34,058 bases of DNA from Candidatus Saganbacteria bacterium (GCA_016219705.1 JACRKQ010000004.1:1-34058); one strand, 5' to 3'; positions 17,201 through 25,187 are shown, counted from the stretch's first letter. The notes: generated by a model from the sequence alone, not told the origin. A program made the numbers and translations.

Positions 17201-20200
17201 AACTACTGGCGCATTCACTCTCTTTGAAGCGTTTGTTTTTGTTTTCTACACCAGTGTGCTAAACCGAATTGATGACGGAGATTACGCTGGAGCCGTTCAC
17301 GAGGGAGCCGTCATTTTATTGGCAACTCAAAGTTCGATACGTGCTATGGGACAACTCATGGCGGCGATGGTGCGTGCCGGCAGTGCAACTATTGATACCG
17401 CCACTGGTATGCTCAGAGTAAGAAATGCCGCAGAATTTCGCACTTTGGCTCGTGCTGCTATGACAGAAGCTATTACCGGATATCGACAAAATGTCATGCA
17501 ACGAACGGGCTTTAGATTAATGCAATTATTCCCTGTAGAATTCCCCGCTAGATTCGTGGGACTCATTACCAGCCCGCGGCGAACGCTGGTTAGAGGCGGG
17601 TATTTTGTTGCTGATGCTTTCGGATCAAGAATTCCAAACTTCCGCTATTTAAGTGGAGGTATGGAAGTCTCCGTACAAAGTGCGCCTGTTCAAATGACCT
17701 TAGCTGAAGATGGAGGGACTAATACTTCTATTTATCGTTTTGATCGTCGTCCAACTGAACTTTACCGGGCTTTACGGACAGCTTTCCGGAAATTAGGCCA
17801 CGGCGCTTTCATCCCTCGTCAAATACTGGATGCCACTGCCAGCTCAAGAACGGCTGGAGCAGCCGTAGTGGAACAGGAAACAGCTGCCACAATTGAAAGG
17901 ATAATGGGACCAATTAGAGAAAACCCCAGGTCTTCAGTCGAGCTTATGGACGGCGAAGGAAACCGAATAACCGCTACCCGCGCAGAGCTGGGAAGACTTA
18001 TAGCCACTGATCAAAGAGCTACCCTACGCCTGGCAGAGACTGATATCACTTTGGAAATGGTTGCCCGTTATGAAGGAGAAAGAACCGCTATTACGGAGAT
18101 CTTTTCTAATAATAATGTCTTTATTCGCACCAGAACAGCCCCCAACGGCCAAGCATCAGGCATTACGGTTAATATTGAAACTTATCAACAAATATTGGCC
18201 GCTCGAGCTAGAGGCCCCGAAGGCTTGGCAAAATTTCGAGAAATAATTAACCAACATAATTTGAATGCTGGCGCAGCTTACACTGATCATTCTATAAATC
18301 AATTATTTGAAGCTTTAAGAACTCCGGCTAATATTTATCATGCCAACCAAACATCATTAAAGAATCAACCACGCCCTCCAATAATAAATGAAGCAGAGTT
18401 TCTTCGACTGGCAAGTTCAGGAGAAGGATTGGGAAGATCCTATAATTTCGAGGTTACGATCCAAGAAGGAGGACGAAGTCGCGTCGTTACAGAACAACTA
18501 TCTACCCGTCAAATAGTTGAGATCCTTCATGGTCAAACAGTAATCAGCACTGAATTTGACGCGCAAGTCCGAGCGCATTTTTCTGCCCGCGTCCCTCACT
18601 ATGACCTACAACGTTATACCACCAGCGCCTATAATCGATTCGTTGACCCGCATATATTTTTGCGACCTTTTACCGGATCGCCGCGCAGCGCTGCGCAATT
18701 ATCAAGAATCGCTTCTCCCGGCTACTTACGCCGCGCTTGGCGAGCGCTCGGTTTGGGCGCTAGCGACTTACCTGGCGCCAATTTCCACCGCTGGCAGGAT
18801 GTTTTTCACGCGTTAGGCAACGAAAATTATCACCCATTGATTGAGCGATATCAGGCACATTTACAAAAACAGCATGATGCTGACGGCCTAAGAACCCGTT
18901 TCGAAGCTGTGCCCAACGCTAGAGTGGATTTAGCTCAACGGATATTTGCTGATTATGAAGCCGCCCGCGGCAGAGCGCTCGATGTGGTAATTAGAGAGTT
19001 TTTACATTCCGGCCCAAATGGCGCAGCTCCTGTGGGCTTTGAAAGTGCCCGGGCGGCGCTTGATTCAAGGGGATCGATTAATGGTCGACAGTTTCGCAGT
19101 TTGCTTAGAAATGATACAGTTAGAGGTCAGCTAGTTGCACATTTAAATACAGCTGAAGCTAACTTTCATAGAACAACGCTAGTTGGAACTTCGCAGCCTT
19201 TACCATTAGTAGAATATATTAATAGGCTCTTACCTCCTTTACAAAATCCTCATCGTTCTGTTGTTTTATCTGGCACCGAAGCGACAGAAGGATATCGCCT
19301 AAGAACGCCAATAAGACCATCACGCATTACGGTATCAACAGACCCTCCCCCTACTACTCGCCCCGAACCTACTTCCACCCGTCCCGCCGCTACAACTCAA
19401 ATCGCCGGAACACCGGTAGTCACTCCTCCTGAACATGCGGATGCAGCAACAACACCACAGCCTCCAGTAACCACCAGAGTTCAGCATTCTCCGGAACTGC
19501 AAGCTCTGCGCCGTTTGCTTTTGCAAGCCGGCGTTCCCAGGGGGGTGGCCAGAAGCGTTACTACCACTGATGCCGCTCTGGAATTATTAGGTCGGCGCGC
19601 CGGCGATCGTTTAAGCGATCTAGCTCGAACACAACCAGAGCGCTACCGCCAGCTCCTTACCCGCGCTATTCAACCAACCTTGCGCCAAAATCTCGCTACC
19701 GGCGGCATAAATATCGGCGTTGGTGTCGTCAGCGCTTTAGCAATCGGAGAATTATTACACCTTCTCGGCATTCGCGGCGATACCTCCCGCAGCCGCGCCG
19801 CTCACCTTATACTCTCAATCGGCGCCGGCCACGCCACAACTGTAGCCACCAGCCGCCTGGCAACACGCTTGGTCCAGGGACGAACAGTAGAACTCCTTGC
19901 CCGCGGCCTCAACGCCACTTCCTGGGCAACATCACTTGGTCATATTACTTCCGGCCTCGGTCGGGGCATGCTGTTCAGCGCTCTCTATCGACAAATACTT
20001 GATAATGCCGGTGTCGCCCAGAATTTCTGGATGAGGAGTTCCACTGCCGAGATTATTGCTACCATGGCCTCCTCCCTTGCCGCCTCCCGCGCCGCAGGAC
20101 TTGCCATTTCTACTGCCCAACACCTCTACCCTGCTCTAACTGCTCGTTTTGGCGCCCCCTGGGCGGCTAGATTGGTTGGCAATCCCGCTTTAGCCGGTAC

Positions 20201-21305
20201 TTCCGCCGCTGCGGGCGCCGCTCTGGGGAGATTAAATATCGTTTTGACCGGCGTACAACTGGCATCTTTCGCCACCACTCTGGCTTTTTCTAATCGCGCC
20301 GTGACTCAAAATGAAGCGGTCCTTGATCAATGGCGCACAGCTTTAGCCGGAAGCGAAAATTTTGGAGATAACGCTCTCCTCTTTAGCCTTCTTTTTGTTG
20401 ATCTGTTCACCCACGACGCCCAAGCCAGCATGGTCGGTTGGCTGGCGCCAGAACTTAGAGCAGAGGCAGACCACAGAGAAGTCCAGGAATCATTGCCAAG
20501 AGTTCTGGCAACATTAAGAGGCTCCGGGCTGATTGCTTTACAGGCTATGCCAACCAACAGATCCAGCGCCGCTTTTTTAAGGGGAGATGATATTGTTGGC
20601 CCCTTAGGGCCTCTGGCTGAACAATTGGCCCAGCCGATCGTTTTTGAAAACCAGGTTGAGACACGATACAATGTTGTCGCCGGCGTACCGTCGGATGGCG
20701 GCGGGGTTTTCTCCGTCCCGGTGCAACGTGTCGGGGCTAGAGAAGCTGACGCTTATGAATGGCTGACAAACGGAGCAGGTAGCCATATTCAGGACCAGGC
20801 GCAATTGATTTCTTCTCTGCGCGATAATTTTGGCATCCGGGAGCCGGAGGTTTTCCTGGACCGGGTTAATCTGCGAAATCTTCAGGATCAGATCGGCCAA
20901 TTAGTTCAAGCTGAACCAGGAACACCCCCCAATTCCGATCATCTGGCCTTGCGGGCCACTTTCAATGAGAACGGCACACTGCGCGGCAATCCGCATGACC
21001 GCAATGCGCTAAATACGCTGGCAGGACTTCTCTTTGGCGGCGACAATAGCGAAAATTTAAGTCGGCTTATTGCCACTATCCGGCAGGCTCAACGCTTACG
21101 ACAGATCATGGCGACTTCAAATGACGGTCGATCTTTCGCTTATCAGCAAGCTGATGTCTCCGCTGGTTTAGTAACTGTTGACGCCAACGGCCTGGCGCAC
21201 ATCAATGAAACTACTCCGGCTTATTTAGCGCTCCAGCAGGCAATGGCAACCGCCGCCCAGCAACTGGCTGCTGCCGCGTCTTCTTCGCACCCACCGCGAG
21301 CGTAG
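11265..21305 (+). CDS. Giant (3,346-aa) lysine-depleted helical protein of unknown function
   Basis: A single uninterrupted frame with a good ribosome binding site (AGGAG at 11255-11259). I recognise no enzyme family. There is no signal peptide at the N-terminus, which is short, Cys- and Pro/Thr-rich. Residues ~100-2,680 are mostly predicted helix, rich in Ala, Gln, Leu and Arg. A textbook EF-hand-type loop, D-x-N-x-D-G-x-V-D-x-x-D, lies at 1537-1548. Hydrophobic helices occur near 1,965-2,050 and again near 2,810-3,050, where they are Gly/Ala/Ser-rich and could insert in a membrane. A Pro/Thr-rich linker at about 2,690-2,740 separates the body from this C-terminal part. By hand count it has about 16 lysines, none after residue 2535, but well over 200 arginines. 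It could be a large toxin-like, adhesin-like or structural protein; the evidence does not decide. Confidence 0.85.
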   Translation: MGGVFDCQLTFNPACACAPSATPATPPTTDDDLIFNNNDLASSTPSANTCFTVPPVTLTSDQILGPEESQTFLSNLMGYGQITKDHLDTLHLEPAERDRIWQLLITAGYINAQGVIQRSFLAPQANIIARLQELTASSGLPTNTTSSLTLISLYRTLRQNVVPPLPISRVPDFATTVNRLLYPNSPASSTLSRYTVRILQQDQLLRGFVRLRLLGQRSLADGLEPPALLGARQQEQGVDSALFHNLMANGLLPPRIREALEAGEIRLKIRYSRNSDGQINNIRVLLQSGFYEETIAEIRNGRVINDGTGSPLSRGVITFLQNLLAPISGRYLSLGHFDLASFYALQQFANMHQSSFQLNQSFDVLAAQLRQLRTDARRAWAAYQAAPNVNIADLRTRLINHRRHQGPPPSAQELENAQLRFQLAREALTNAARVLDFASQYQNINLNDQSLTQNELSFILVCRQITGAEPLANNQVINFRDRIDTLLNDIMDANSGLLFVDLLSFSHLVKKYNEARNRPQTAANQGKLAGATRRLTSEALRIFSALRQWQRNVIHNRALFDSIGARIVAFRRSITEIGGIELGPNASHVSEQMRAVDEQVTERIAASRTLDVQSTIQLRERYIRARDFSEALRDGPARDALLQLIRGYLQSSRVPELISVLRTFAGLGTAFSSFAGMGRSSYQNNILESFGIAHGDGNNDAYADAYDNTTFGDLEDRMQNKILSLASQLYSVILEVNTGRPSSEHVTFNALAATLQRAMNTLRRSQGGNFIPDAEIRAILNIVAQTTDSAQIANIEMSQRLQGEWTAFTHRDYHPMRGAQELVITPRLIEQLILESQRRAAGLTISRDAVTHWAPASYVATLQRTEAYAVCTTLSQPIVAVSTNGPTNTIPISVAPAQVSDNIVDTMAGTRHSRRLVDFLSHEPIAVLNTAIMRYHQTSDAHVPMLDEHGSIPDRMTGQNLRGVVQVFGEGTEYTFRNGVSLTAAQITGLQAAANTFMNPAVDATTAQENRTLAGALGRLAAATPETTFSESEFNALTIWLTSSTLPEMPTQENLRVLFPTLDDHQRSGIASAVEQLRTDLPHLERKRGINSNEQRVILDLATQLSAEEELAALDRRLASQEQTPAIRQQRATIARLRRDIAIKDSGLASETPAPELIAALTEANELLGRSFNHVTFSSNYTESIRILRRIHRSLVLLASKYKPPAPPWRGYRALWGQYWHHVLSSMQETVASPSQRHTLTSGVPDEMNILLNMALDPDSAGRLGNLNRRITDLRRTLGVSLEQLNNQLLAGEQHPLVRAVQSCQGIPNHEVAAGRTINALLESARRSLRRETLQPGDLTLAEDEQRVRTHYSNFEQLMVQLSNLNQEPVGYVSQATELLESVSLYIRQIDPAIAAERADQSVPDSETGEVHPERNAARLAALNNVRAALQHIHDVLTRLVTVRESQLPQFAQLNTLENQREHILNTLSSDRFDAARFRRLQEVFGQQGELGHWFIRSRNVVLDWVGNSLAGTSRIVTGINGHTGQTIQEILLNFFDTNHDGRVDEHDQSRSLNLSSLLPQPGEDETTINAKIALSRFFQELPQHMQINIATTLVSFVANPTGGLLHFGRDLPAFLDGILNIRTDVSVGPENYRDLRTMAQNPWRRVGYRIASYLAMSGNEHQEENQTTQVYMLLGQSRSQRIRDQLAATIGSRHWTRARSLPFQTINRATMRVFMQYAIDEVIARLENNPALRDRLQLLHNTNALPLSPDELLAFRTPDKQERFLRSLSDGEFRILDTQHDHSEAARFVSTILQVVSELNQSLAVPDIRTTPMTFFDPVRIIQDLNVTNPEIRNHRPEEVYVIHYNAHSEAGPVRNAGDDTPIIPDALVGFLELLASDAGDFLTRNLDRLEEELSRSWNGGHLGRDVTSFFARGATTAASSIVNFCVLMGRQIGSGLSATVRGFAAVARHAIEAQRGVPGAEQRMREALQQSAMGLAETTGAFTLFEAFVFVFYTSVLNRIDDGDYAGAVHEGAVILLATQSSIRAMGQLMAAMVRAGSATIDTATGMLRVRNAAEFRTLARAAMTEAITGYRQNVMQRTGFRLMQLFPVEFPARFVGLITSPRRTLVRGGYFVADAFGSRIPNFRYLSGGMEVSVQSAPVQMTLAEDGGTNTSIYRFDRRPTELYRALRTAFRKLGHGAFIPRQILDATASSRTAGAAVVEQETAATIERIMGPIRENPRSSVELMDGEGNRITATRAELGRLIATDQRATLRLAETDITLEMVARYEGERTAITEIFSNNNVFIRTRTAPNGQASGITVNIETYQQILAARARGPEGLAKFREIINQHNLNAGAAYTDHSINQLFEALRTPANIYHANQTSLKNQPRPPIINEAEFLRLASSGEGLGRSYNFEVTIQEGGRSRVVTEQLSTRQIVEILHGQTVISTEFDAQVRAHFSARVPHYDLQRYTTSAYNRFVDPHIFLRPFTGSPRSAAQLSRIASPGYLRRAWRALGLGASDLPGANFHRWQDVFHALGNENYHPLIERYQAHLQKQHDADGLRTRFEAVPNARVDLAQRIFADYEAARGRALDVVIREFLHSGPNGAAPVGFESARAALDSRGSINGRQFRSLLRNDTVRGQLVAHLNTAEANFHRTTLVGTSQPLPLVEYINRLLPPLQNPHRSVVLSGTEATEGYRLRTPIRPSRITVSTDPPPTTRPEPTSTRPAATTQIAGTPVVTPPEHADAATTPQPPVTTRVQHSPELQALRRLLLQAGVPRGVARSVTTTDAALELLGRRAGDRLSDLARTQPERYRQLLTRAIQPTLRQNLATGGINIGVGVVSALAIGELLHLLGIRGDTSRSRAAHLILSIGAGHATTVATSRLATRLVQGRTVELLARGLNATSWATSLGHITSGLGRGMLFSALYRQILDNAGVAQNFWMRSSTAEIIATMASSLAASRAAGLAISTAQHLYPALTARFGAPWAARLVGNPALAGTSAAAGAALGRLNIVLTGVQLASFATTLAFSNRAVTQNEAVLDQWRTALAGSENFGDNALLFSLLFVDLFTHDAQASMVGWLAPELRAEADHREVQESLPRVLATLRGSGLIALQAMPTNRSSAAFLRGDDIVGPLGPLAEQLAQPIVFENQVETRYNVVAGVPSDGGGVFSVPVQRVGAREADAYEWLTNGAGSHIQDQAQLISSLRDNFGIREPEVFLDRVNLRNLQDQIGQLVQAEPGTPPNSDHLALRATFNENGTLRGNPHDRNALNTLAGLLFGGDNSENLSRLIATIRQAQRLRQIMATSNDGRSFAYQQADVSAGLVTVDANGLAHINETTPAYLALQQAMATAAQQLAAAASSSHPPRA

Positions 21306-21328
21306 GAAAATGAGATTAGTCTTACGTT

Positions 21329-21673
21329 TCAAAGCCACCGCCAAAGCGGCACATAGTTAATCGTCAATCCATCAACAACACTATGAGTTTCAACTTCCCA
21401 GGTCACTACCGTTAAATTGGAGCACTTAAGTTCTCTTGCCGCCTTTATCAAGCCCTTTGTCTCCCGCTCTGCCACTTCGGCCAAAGAGGTCGCATAAGTA
21501 ACCTGGATAAGCTCCTTCACCTGCTCTTTTGCCCGAACGACAAAATTTACTTCATGGCCGGCATAATCTTTCCATGATACGATAGCACATGTTATTGTAT
21601 TATATAGTTTAATATATGCAACAAGCCTAGTGTCCCAATTTTTCTTGACAAAATAATCATCACTTGATACCAT
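21329..21673 (-). pseudogene. C-terminal remnant of a seventh DUF4143-type ATPase
   Basis: The last ~80 residues (from HEVNFVV through VKELIQVTYATS, EVAERETKGLIKAARELKCSNLTVVTW to VPLWRWL) match the end of DUF4143 ATPases that carry the ELIQVTY variant motif. The P-loop domain is absent, and the residues before about position 35 do not fit the family. It ends 23 bp from the giant gene, convergent with it, and looks like the scar of a lost ATPase. Confidence 0.7.
21645..21673 (+). promoter_or_regulatory. Probable promoter of the AbiE pair
   Basis: A perfect TTGACA (21645-21650), a 17-nt spacer and a weak TACCAT (21668-21673). The leader would be about 23 nt and contains AAAAAGG before the ATG at 21703. 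Confidence 0.4.
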
Positions 21674-21702
21674 TTCAGCAATCAGACAAAAAGGTCAATT
21701 AA

Positions 21703-22320
21703 ATGAAATTGCCATATTTGGAAAATATCTTAAAAACAAAGCAGCTTAAATTATTTTCCAGCCGAGATTTGCGGCTACTGCTGAACCTTTCCACCGCCGC
21801 TGCCAGCCGGCTAATCTGGCGCTACGAGAAAAAAGGCCTTATTGTGAAACTTCGCCGTGGCCTATACACATTGACCAACTATAGCCCTGCAAATTTCCTG
21901 ATTGCCAATGCATTGTACCAGCCCTCTTATATTTCCTTTGATACCGCCCTCTCCTATCACGGTATCATCGGGGAAACAATTTATTCAGTTACTTCTTCCA
22001 CCACCAGAACCACACGAACATTTCAAGTGTCCGGCATAAAGTATGATTATCATCGTTTGAAAAAAACAGCCTTTACTGGATACAAACTGTTTAAATATGC
22101 TGATGGGCGGATATTAATGGCTGAACCAGAAAAAGCGCTGGCTGATTATTTATATTATGTGGACATAAAACAGCGCAGTTTGCATTATGAACGATTAAAT
22201 CTGAAAAAAATCAATAGAATCAGGCTCATGAAGTTTGCGCAGCTTTTTGGGCGGCCCAAAATGATGAGATTAATTAAGGACATTTATGCTAACCGAAGAG
22301 AATCTTCAAGAATATATTAA
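21703..22320 (+). CDS. AbiEi-like antitoxin (type IV toxin-antitoxin)
   Basis: A 205-residue protein with an N-terminal winged helix (SSRDLRLLLNLSTAAASRLIWRYEKKGLIVKLRRGLY, about 20-56). Its second domain has the AbiEi-type pattern YISFDTALSYHGI (about 75-87) and AEPEKALADYLYY (about 145-157). In characterised AbiE systems this protein represses its own operon and neutralises the AbiEii nucleotidyltransferase. It overlaps the next gene by 35 bp, the usual arrangement. Confidence 0.85.
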   Translation: MKLPYLENILKTKQLKLFSSRDLRLLLNLSTAAASRLIWRYEKKGLIVKLRRGLYTLTNYSPANFLIANALYQPSYISFDTALSYHGIIGETIYSVTSSTTRTTRTFQVSGIKYDYHRLKKTAFTGYKLFKYADGRILMAEPEKALADYLYYVDIKQRSLHYERLNLKKINRIRLMKFAQLFGRPKMMRLIKDIYANRRESSRIY

Positions 22321-23014
22321 TAAGTTCCAAACCAACAAAAATAATATAGTCCGGGAGTATATCCAACATCTGTTTTTAGCCAATTTGTATAAAGGCCGGA
22401 CTTCCGAAAAATTACTTTTTAAGGGCGGGACAGCCTTGAGAATTATTTTTCAAAGCCCGCGTTTTTCCGAAGACCTCGATTTCACCGGACAGAATATCTT
22501 TACCCACCAGGAAATTGACGGGATGTTTATTGACGCCTTGGCTGAAATGGAAAAAGTTGGAATCAACGTCTCTTACAAGGAAGCGAAACCAACGACCGGT
22601 GGATATCTTGGCTTGATTCATTATGAAGCATTTAATATTGCAGCAGATATGAAATTTGAAGTCTCTTTGAGAAAAGGGAAAAAAGTATCAGGGGAATTAA
22701 TTAGTGTAATTTCCGATTTTATTCCCGCCTACGTTTTAATTCATATTCCAACCGATGAGTTGGTCGGCGGAAAAATGGCGGCATTGCTAGCACGTAAGAA
22801 ACCGCGCGACTACTATGACCTCTACTTCATGCTGCGGCACCCTCAATTGAACAGAAACATCGACAAAAAGCAGCTAAAAACCGTGTTCTACGCTTTGAAA
22901 GATGAAAAAATTGATTTCAAACGGGAATTATCAGTTCTTCTGCCAACCAGCCATCATCTAATACTTAAGAATTTCAAAGATTTATTAGTAAAAGAAATCG
23001 CTAAATATCTCTAA
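22286..23014 (+). CDS. AbiEii-family nucleotidyltransferase toxin
   Basis: A 242-residue protein with the AbiEii/AbiGii nucleotidyltransferase motifs: KGGTALR at 46-52, the catalytic acidic pair in SEDLDF at 61-66, and the conserved ARKKPRDYYDLYFM segment near 170-183. Studied members transfer nucleotides to tRNA and stop growth when a phage infects. It is translationally coupled to the AbiEi-like gene and closes the accessory island 106 bp before the metabolic operon. Confidence 0.87.
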   Translation: MLTEENLQEYINKFQTNKNNIVREYIQHLFLANLYKGRTSEKLLFKGGTALRIIFQSPRFSEDLDFTGQNIFTHQEIDGMFIDALAEMEKVGINVSYKEAKPTTGGYLGLIHYEAFNIAADMKFEVSLRKGKKVSGELISVISDFIPAYVLIHIPTDELVGGKMAALLARKKPRDYYDLYFMLRHPQLNRNIDKKQLKTVFYALKDEKIDFKRELSVLLPTSHHLILKNFKDLLVKEIAKYL

Positions 23015-23033
23015 GCTTACTGGTCTGATATAG

Positions 23034-23061
23034 TTTGCATTTTCCGTCCGCTTGTTATAAT
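23034..23061 (+). promoter_or_regulatory. Promoter of the twelve-gene TCA operon
   Basis: TTTGCA (23034-23039), 16 nt, then TGT-TATAAT (perfect -10 at 23056-23061 with an extended TG). The leader is about 53 nt and ends in AAGGAAGG (23104-23111), 9 nt before the ATG. This contrasts with the leaderless island promoters. No riboswitch or operator dyad was seen. Confidence 0.55.
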
Positions 23062-23120
23062 ATTTGTTTTAGAAAAGATATCGCAGCGGCGCGCGCTTGT
23101 AAAAAGGAAGGAAAACAATT

Positions 23121-24899
23121 ATGAAATGGATGCTGGATAGTAAAAATTTTAGCGGCGGAGGGAATGAAGCACCCAACCTCTTGCGCGAACTGTTCCCCTA
23201 TGAGGAAGTCCCCAAAATTTCCTTTGACCAGAAAGATACGCCGCTTAACCCGCCCGATGATATCTGGATCACCTGCACCACTTTTCGCGACGGCCAGCAG
23301 GCGCGTCCGCCTTATACGGTCAAACAGATCGTCGACATTTTTACTTTCCTGCACCGCCTGGGCGGCCCCAAAGGGATCATCCGCCAGAGTGAATTTTTCC
23401 TTTACAGCGCCAAAGACCGGGAAGCTGTTAGAAAATGCCAGGAGCAAGGCTTTCAATTTCCGGAAATTACCGGCTGGATCCGCGCCGTTAAGCAGGATTT
23501 TAAGCTCGTCAAAGAGATGGGGCTGAAAGAAACCGGCATTTTGACCTCCGCGTCCGATTATCATATTTTTTTAAAACTCGGGATGGATCGAAAAAAAGCC
23601 ATGGAAAGTTATTTGGATATCGTCAAAGCGGCCCTGGAAATCGGCGTTATTCCCCGCTGTCATCTGGAAGATATTACCCGAGCGGATTTTTACGGGTTTA
23701 TTATTCCTTTCGTCCAACAATTAATGATCCTTTCCAAAGAGGCGAATATCCCCATTAAAGTCCGCGCTTGCGACACCATGGGCTACGGTGTTCCGTACGC
23801 TAATTCCGCCCTCCCCCGCTCGGTCGCCAAATTAATTTACGGATTAGTCAAGGAAGGTAGTGTCCCGCCGGCCCAATTGGAATGGCACGGCCACAATGAT
23901 TTCCATAAAGTCTTAATCAACGCTGCGACCGCCTGGCTTTACGGCTGTTCCGCCGCTAACGGCACGCTCCTGGGTTTTGGCGAACGGACCGGCAATCCGC
24001 CCATTGAAGGCTTGATCATTGAATATATCGGACTCAAGGGAAAAACAGACGGGATCGACACCGCCGTAATTACCGAAATGGCGGAATATTTTAAAAATGA
24101 GATCGGCTACCAGATCCCGCCCAATTATCCGTTTGTCGGCTCGGAATTCAACACCACCGCCGCCGGCATCCACGCCGATGGATTGATTAAAAACCAGGAG
24201 ATCTATAATATTTTTGACACGGGGAAAATATTAAAACGTCCCATGGGGATCACCATTACCGATAAATCCGGCGCCGCCGGCATCGCTTTCTGGCTAAATT
24301 CCTATCTCAACCTGCCCGACGAGCAAAAAATCCCGAAGAACCATCCGGCCGTCGCTAAAATCTGCGAATGGGTCGCCAGCCAGTACGCCGAAGGCCGGAC
24401 GACCACTATCTCACCCGATGAAATGATAAAACAAGCCAAAACTTATCTGCCGGAATACATTGAATCTGATTTTGTAAAACTTAAAAAGAAAACAGAGACC
24501 ATGGCCCGGCACCTTATTGAAGACCTGGTCGAACTGCAAGAAATAAAATCGCTGGTCCCCGGCCAGCAGGAGCCGCTCCTCCATGAATTCATTATCAAAC
24601 ATCCTTTTATCCAATTTATTTATGTCGTCGGAAAAAACGGGTTAAAAACGACCAAAAACATCCACCACCTGCAAGATGTTGAATTGTTCAATAAGCTTTC
24701 GCCGGAAGAAAATTATTCTGACCGGTCCTGGTTTAAAGGGGTCGTCAAAGCCGACCAGGCCTTTATCTCTGATTTTTACACTTCAAAGTTAACCAACAAA
24801 CTTTGCATTACCGTCGCGGCTCCGATTAAAGACAAAAAAGGCGCCCTCCTGGCTATTCTTGGCGCCGACATCAAATTTGAGGATATCGCAAAACTTTAA
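23121..24899 (+). CDS. Re-citrate synthase-like enzyme fused to a C-terminal Cache/PDC-like domain
   Basis: A 592-residue protein. Residues 1 to about 455 resemble the isopropylmalate/homocitrate synthase branch that includes the Re-citrate synthase of Clostridium kluyveri: PNLLRELFPYEEVPKI near 18-33, TTFRDGQQ at 53-60, and metal ligands in HGHND (H256, H258). GERTGN and AGIHADG follow. Such enzymes condense acetyl-CoA with oxaloacetate to citrate. Usual length is about 450 residues. The extra ~110 C-terminal residues (about 485-592) resemble a single Cache/PDC sensor domain, with YSDRSWFKG, then FISDFY and ITVAAPI, then LGADI. Such domains normally lie outside the membrane in chemoreceptors and kinases, but no membrane segment is present here. 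Allosteric control by a small carboxylate or amine is a reasonable guess. It leads the operon. Confidence 0.8.
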   Translation: MKWMLDSKNFSGGGNEAPNLLRELFPYEEVPKISFDQKDTPLNPPDDIWITCTTFRDGQQARPPYTVKQIVDIFTFLHRLGGPKGIIRQSEFFLYSAKDREAVRKCQEQGFQFPEITGWIRAVKQDFKLVKEMGLKETGILTSASDYHIFLKLGMDRKKAMESYLDIVKAALEIGVIPRCHLEDITRADFYGFIIPFVQQLMILSKEANIPIKVRACDTMGYGVPYANSALPRSVAKLIYGLVKEGSVPPAQLEWHGHNDFHKVLINAATAWLYGCSAANGTLLGFGERTGNPPIEGLIIEYIGLKGKTDGIDTAVITEMAEYFKNEIGYQIPPNYPFVGSEFNTTAAGIHADGLIKNQEIYNIFDTGKILKRPMGITITDKSGAAGIAFWLNSYLNLPDEQKIPKNHPAVAKICEWVASQYAEGRTTTISPDEMIKQAKTYLPEYIESDFVKLKKKTETMARHLIEDLVELQEIKSLVPGQQEPLLHEFIIKHPFIQFIYVVGKNGLKTTKNIHHLQDVELFNKLSPEENYSDRSWFKGVVKADQAFISDFYTSKLTNKLCITVAAPIKDKKGALLAILGADIKFEDIAKL

Positions 24900-24902
24900 A
24901 TA

Positions 24903-25163
24903 ATGGCAGAAGAAAAACCGGCTGCATCTTTGGAAAAGTCCGCCAAATATGATATAAGCGTCAATCGTGCCTGGTGTAAGAACTGCCGGATCTGCATCTC
25001 TTTTTGCCCGACCGGCGTTTATACAGAGAATGAATTAGGCGGCCCGATCATCTCTTTCCCGGAAAAATGCAATAACTGTCAGCTCTGTGTCATACGCTGT
25101 CCGGACTTCGCTATCACGGTTAAACCAAAGGAAGAGAGCAAAAGGACCCATAATGGCCCGTAA
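24903..25163 (+). CDS. korD: 2-oxoglutarate:ferredoxin oxidoreductase, delta (ferredoxin-like) subunit
   Basis: An 86-residue dicluster ferredoxin domain. Cluster cysteines are C25, C28, C31, C35 and C56, C59, C62, C66, each the C-x2-C-x2-C-x3-C pattern for [4Fe-4S] followed by Pro. It passes electrons between the TPP-bound catalytic core and soluble ferredoxin. The gene starts 3 nt after the citrate synthase-like gene and heads the kor block. Related VOR/POR delta subunits look similar; the succinyl-CoA synthetase neighbours favour 2-oxoglutarate. Confidence 0.87.
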   Translation: MAEEKPAASLEKSAKYDISVNRAWCKNCRICISFCPTGVYTENELGGPIISFPEKCNNCQLCVIRCPDFAITVKPKEESKRTHNGP

Positions 25164-25187
25164 TGGCAAGAAGGGCAAAAGGCAGAA

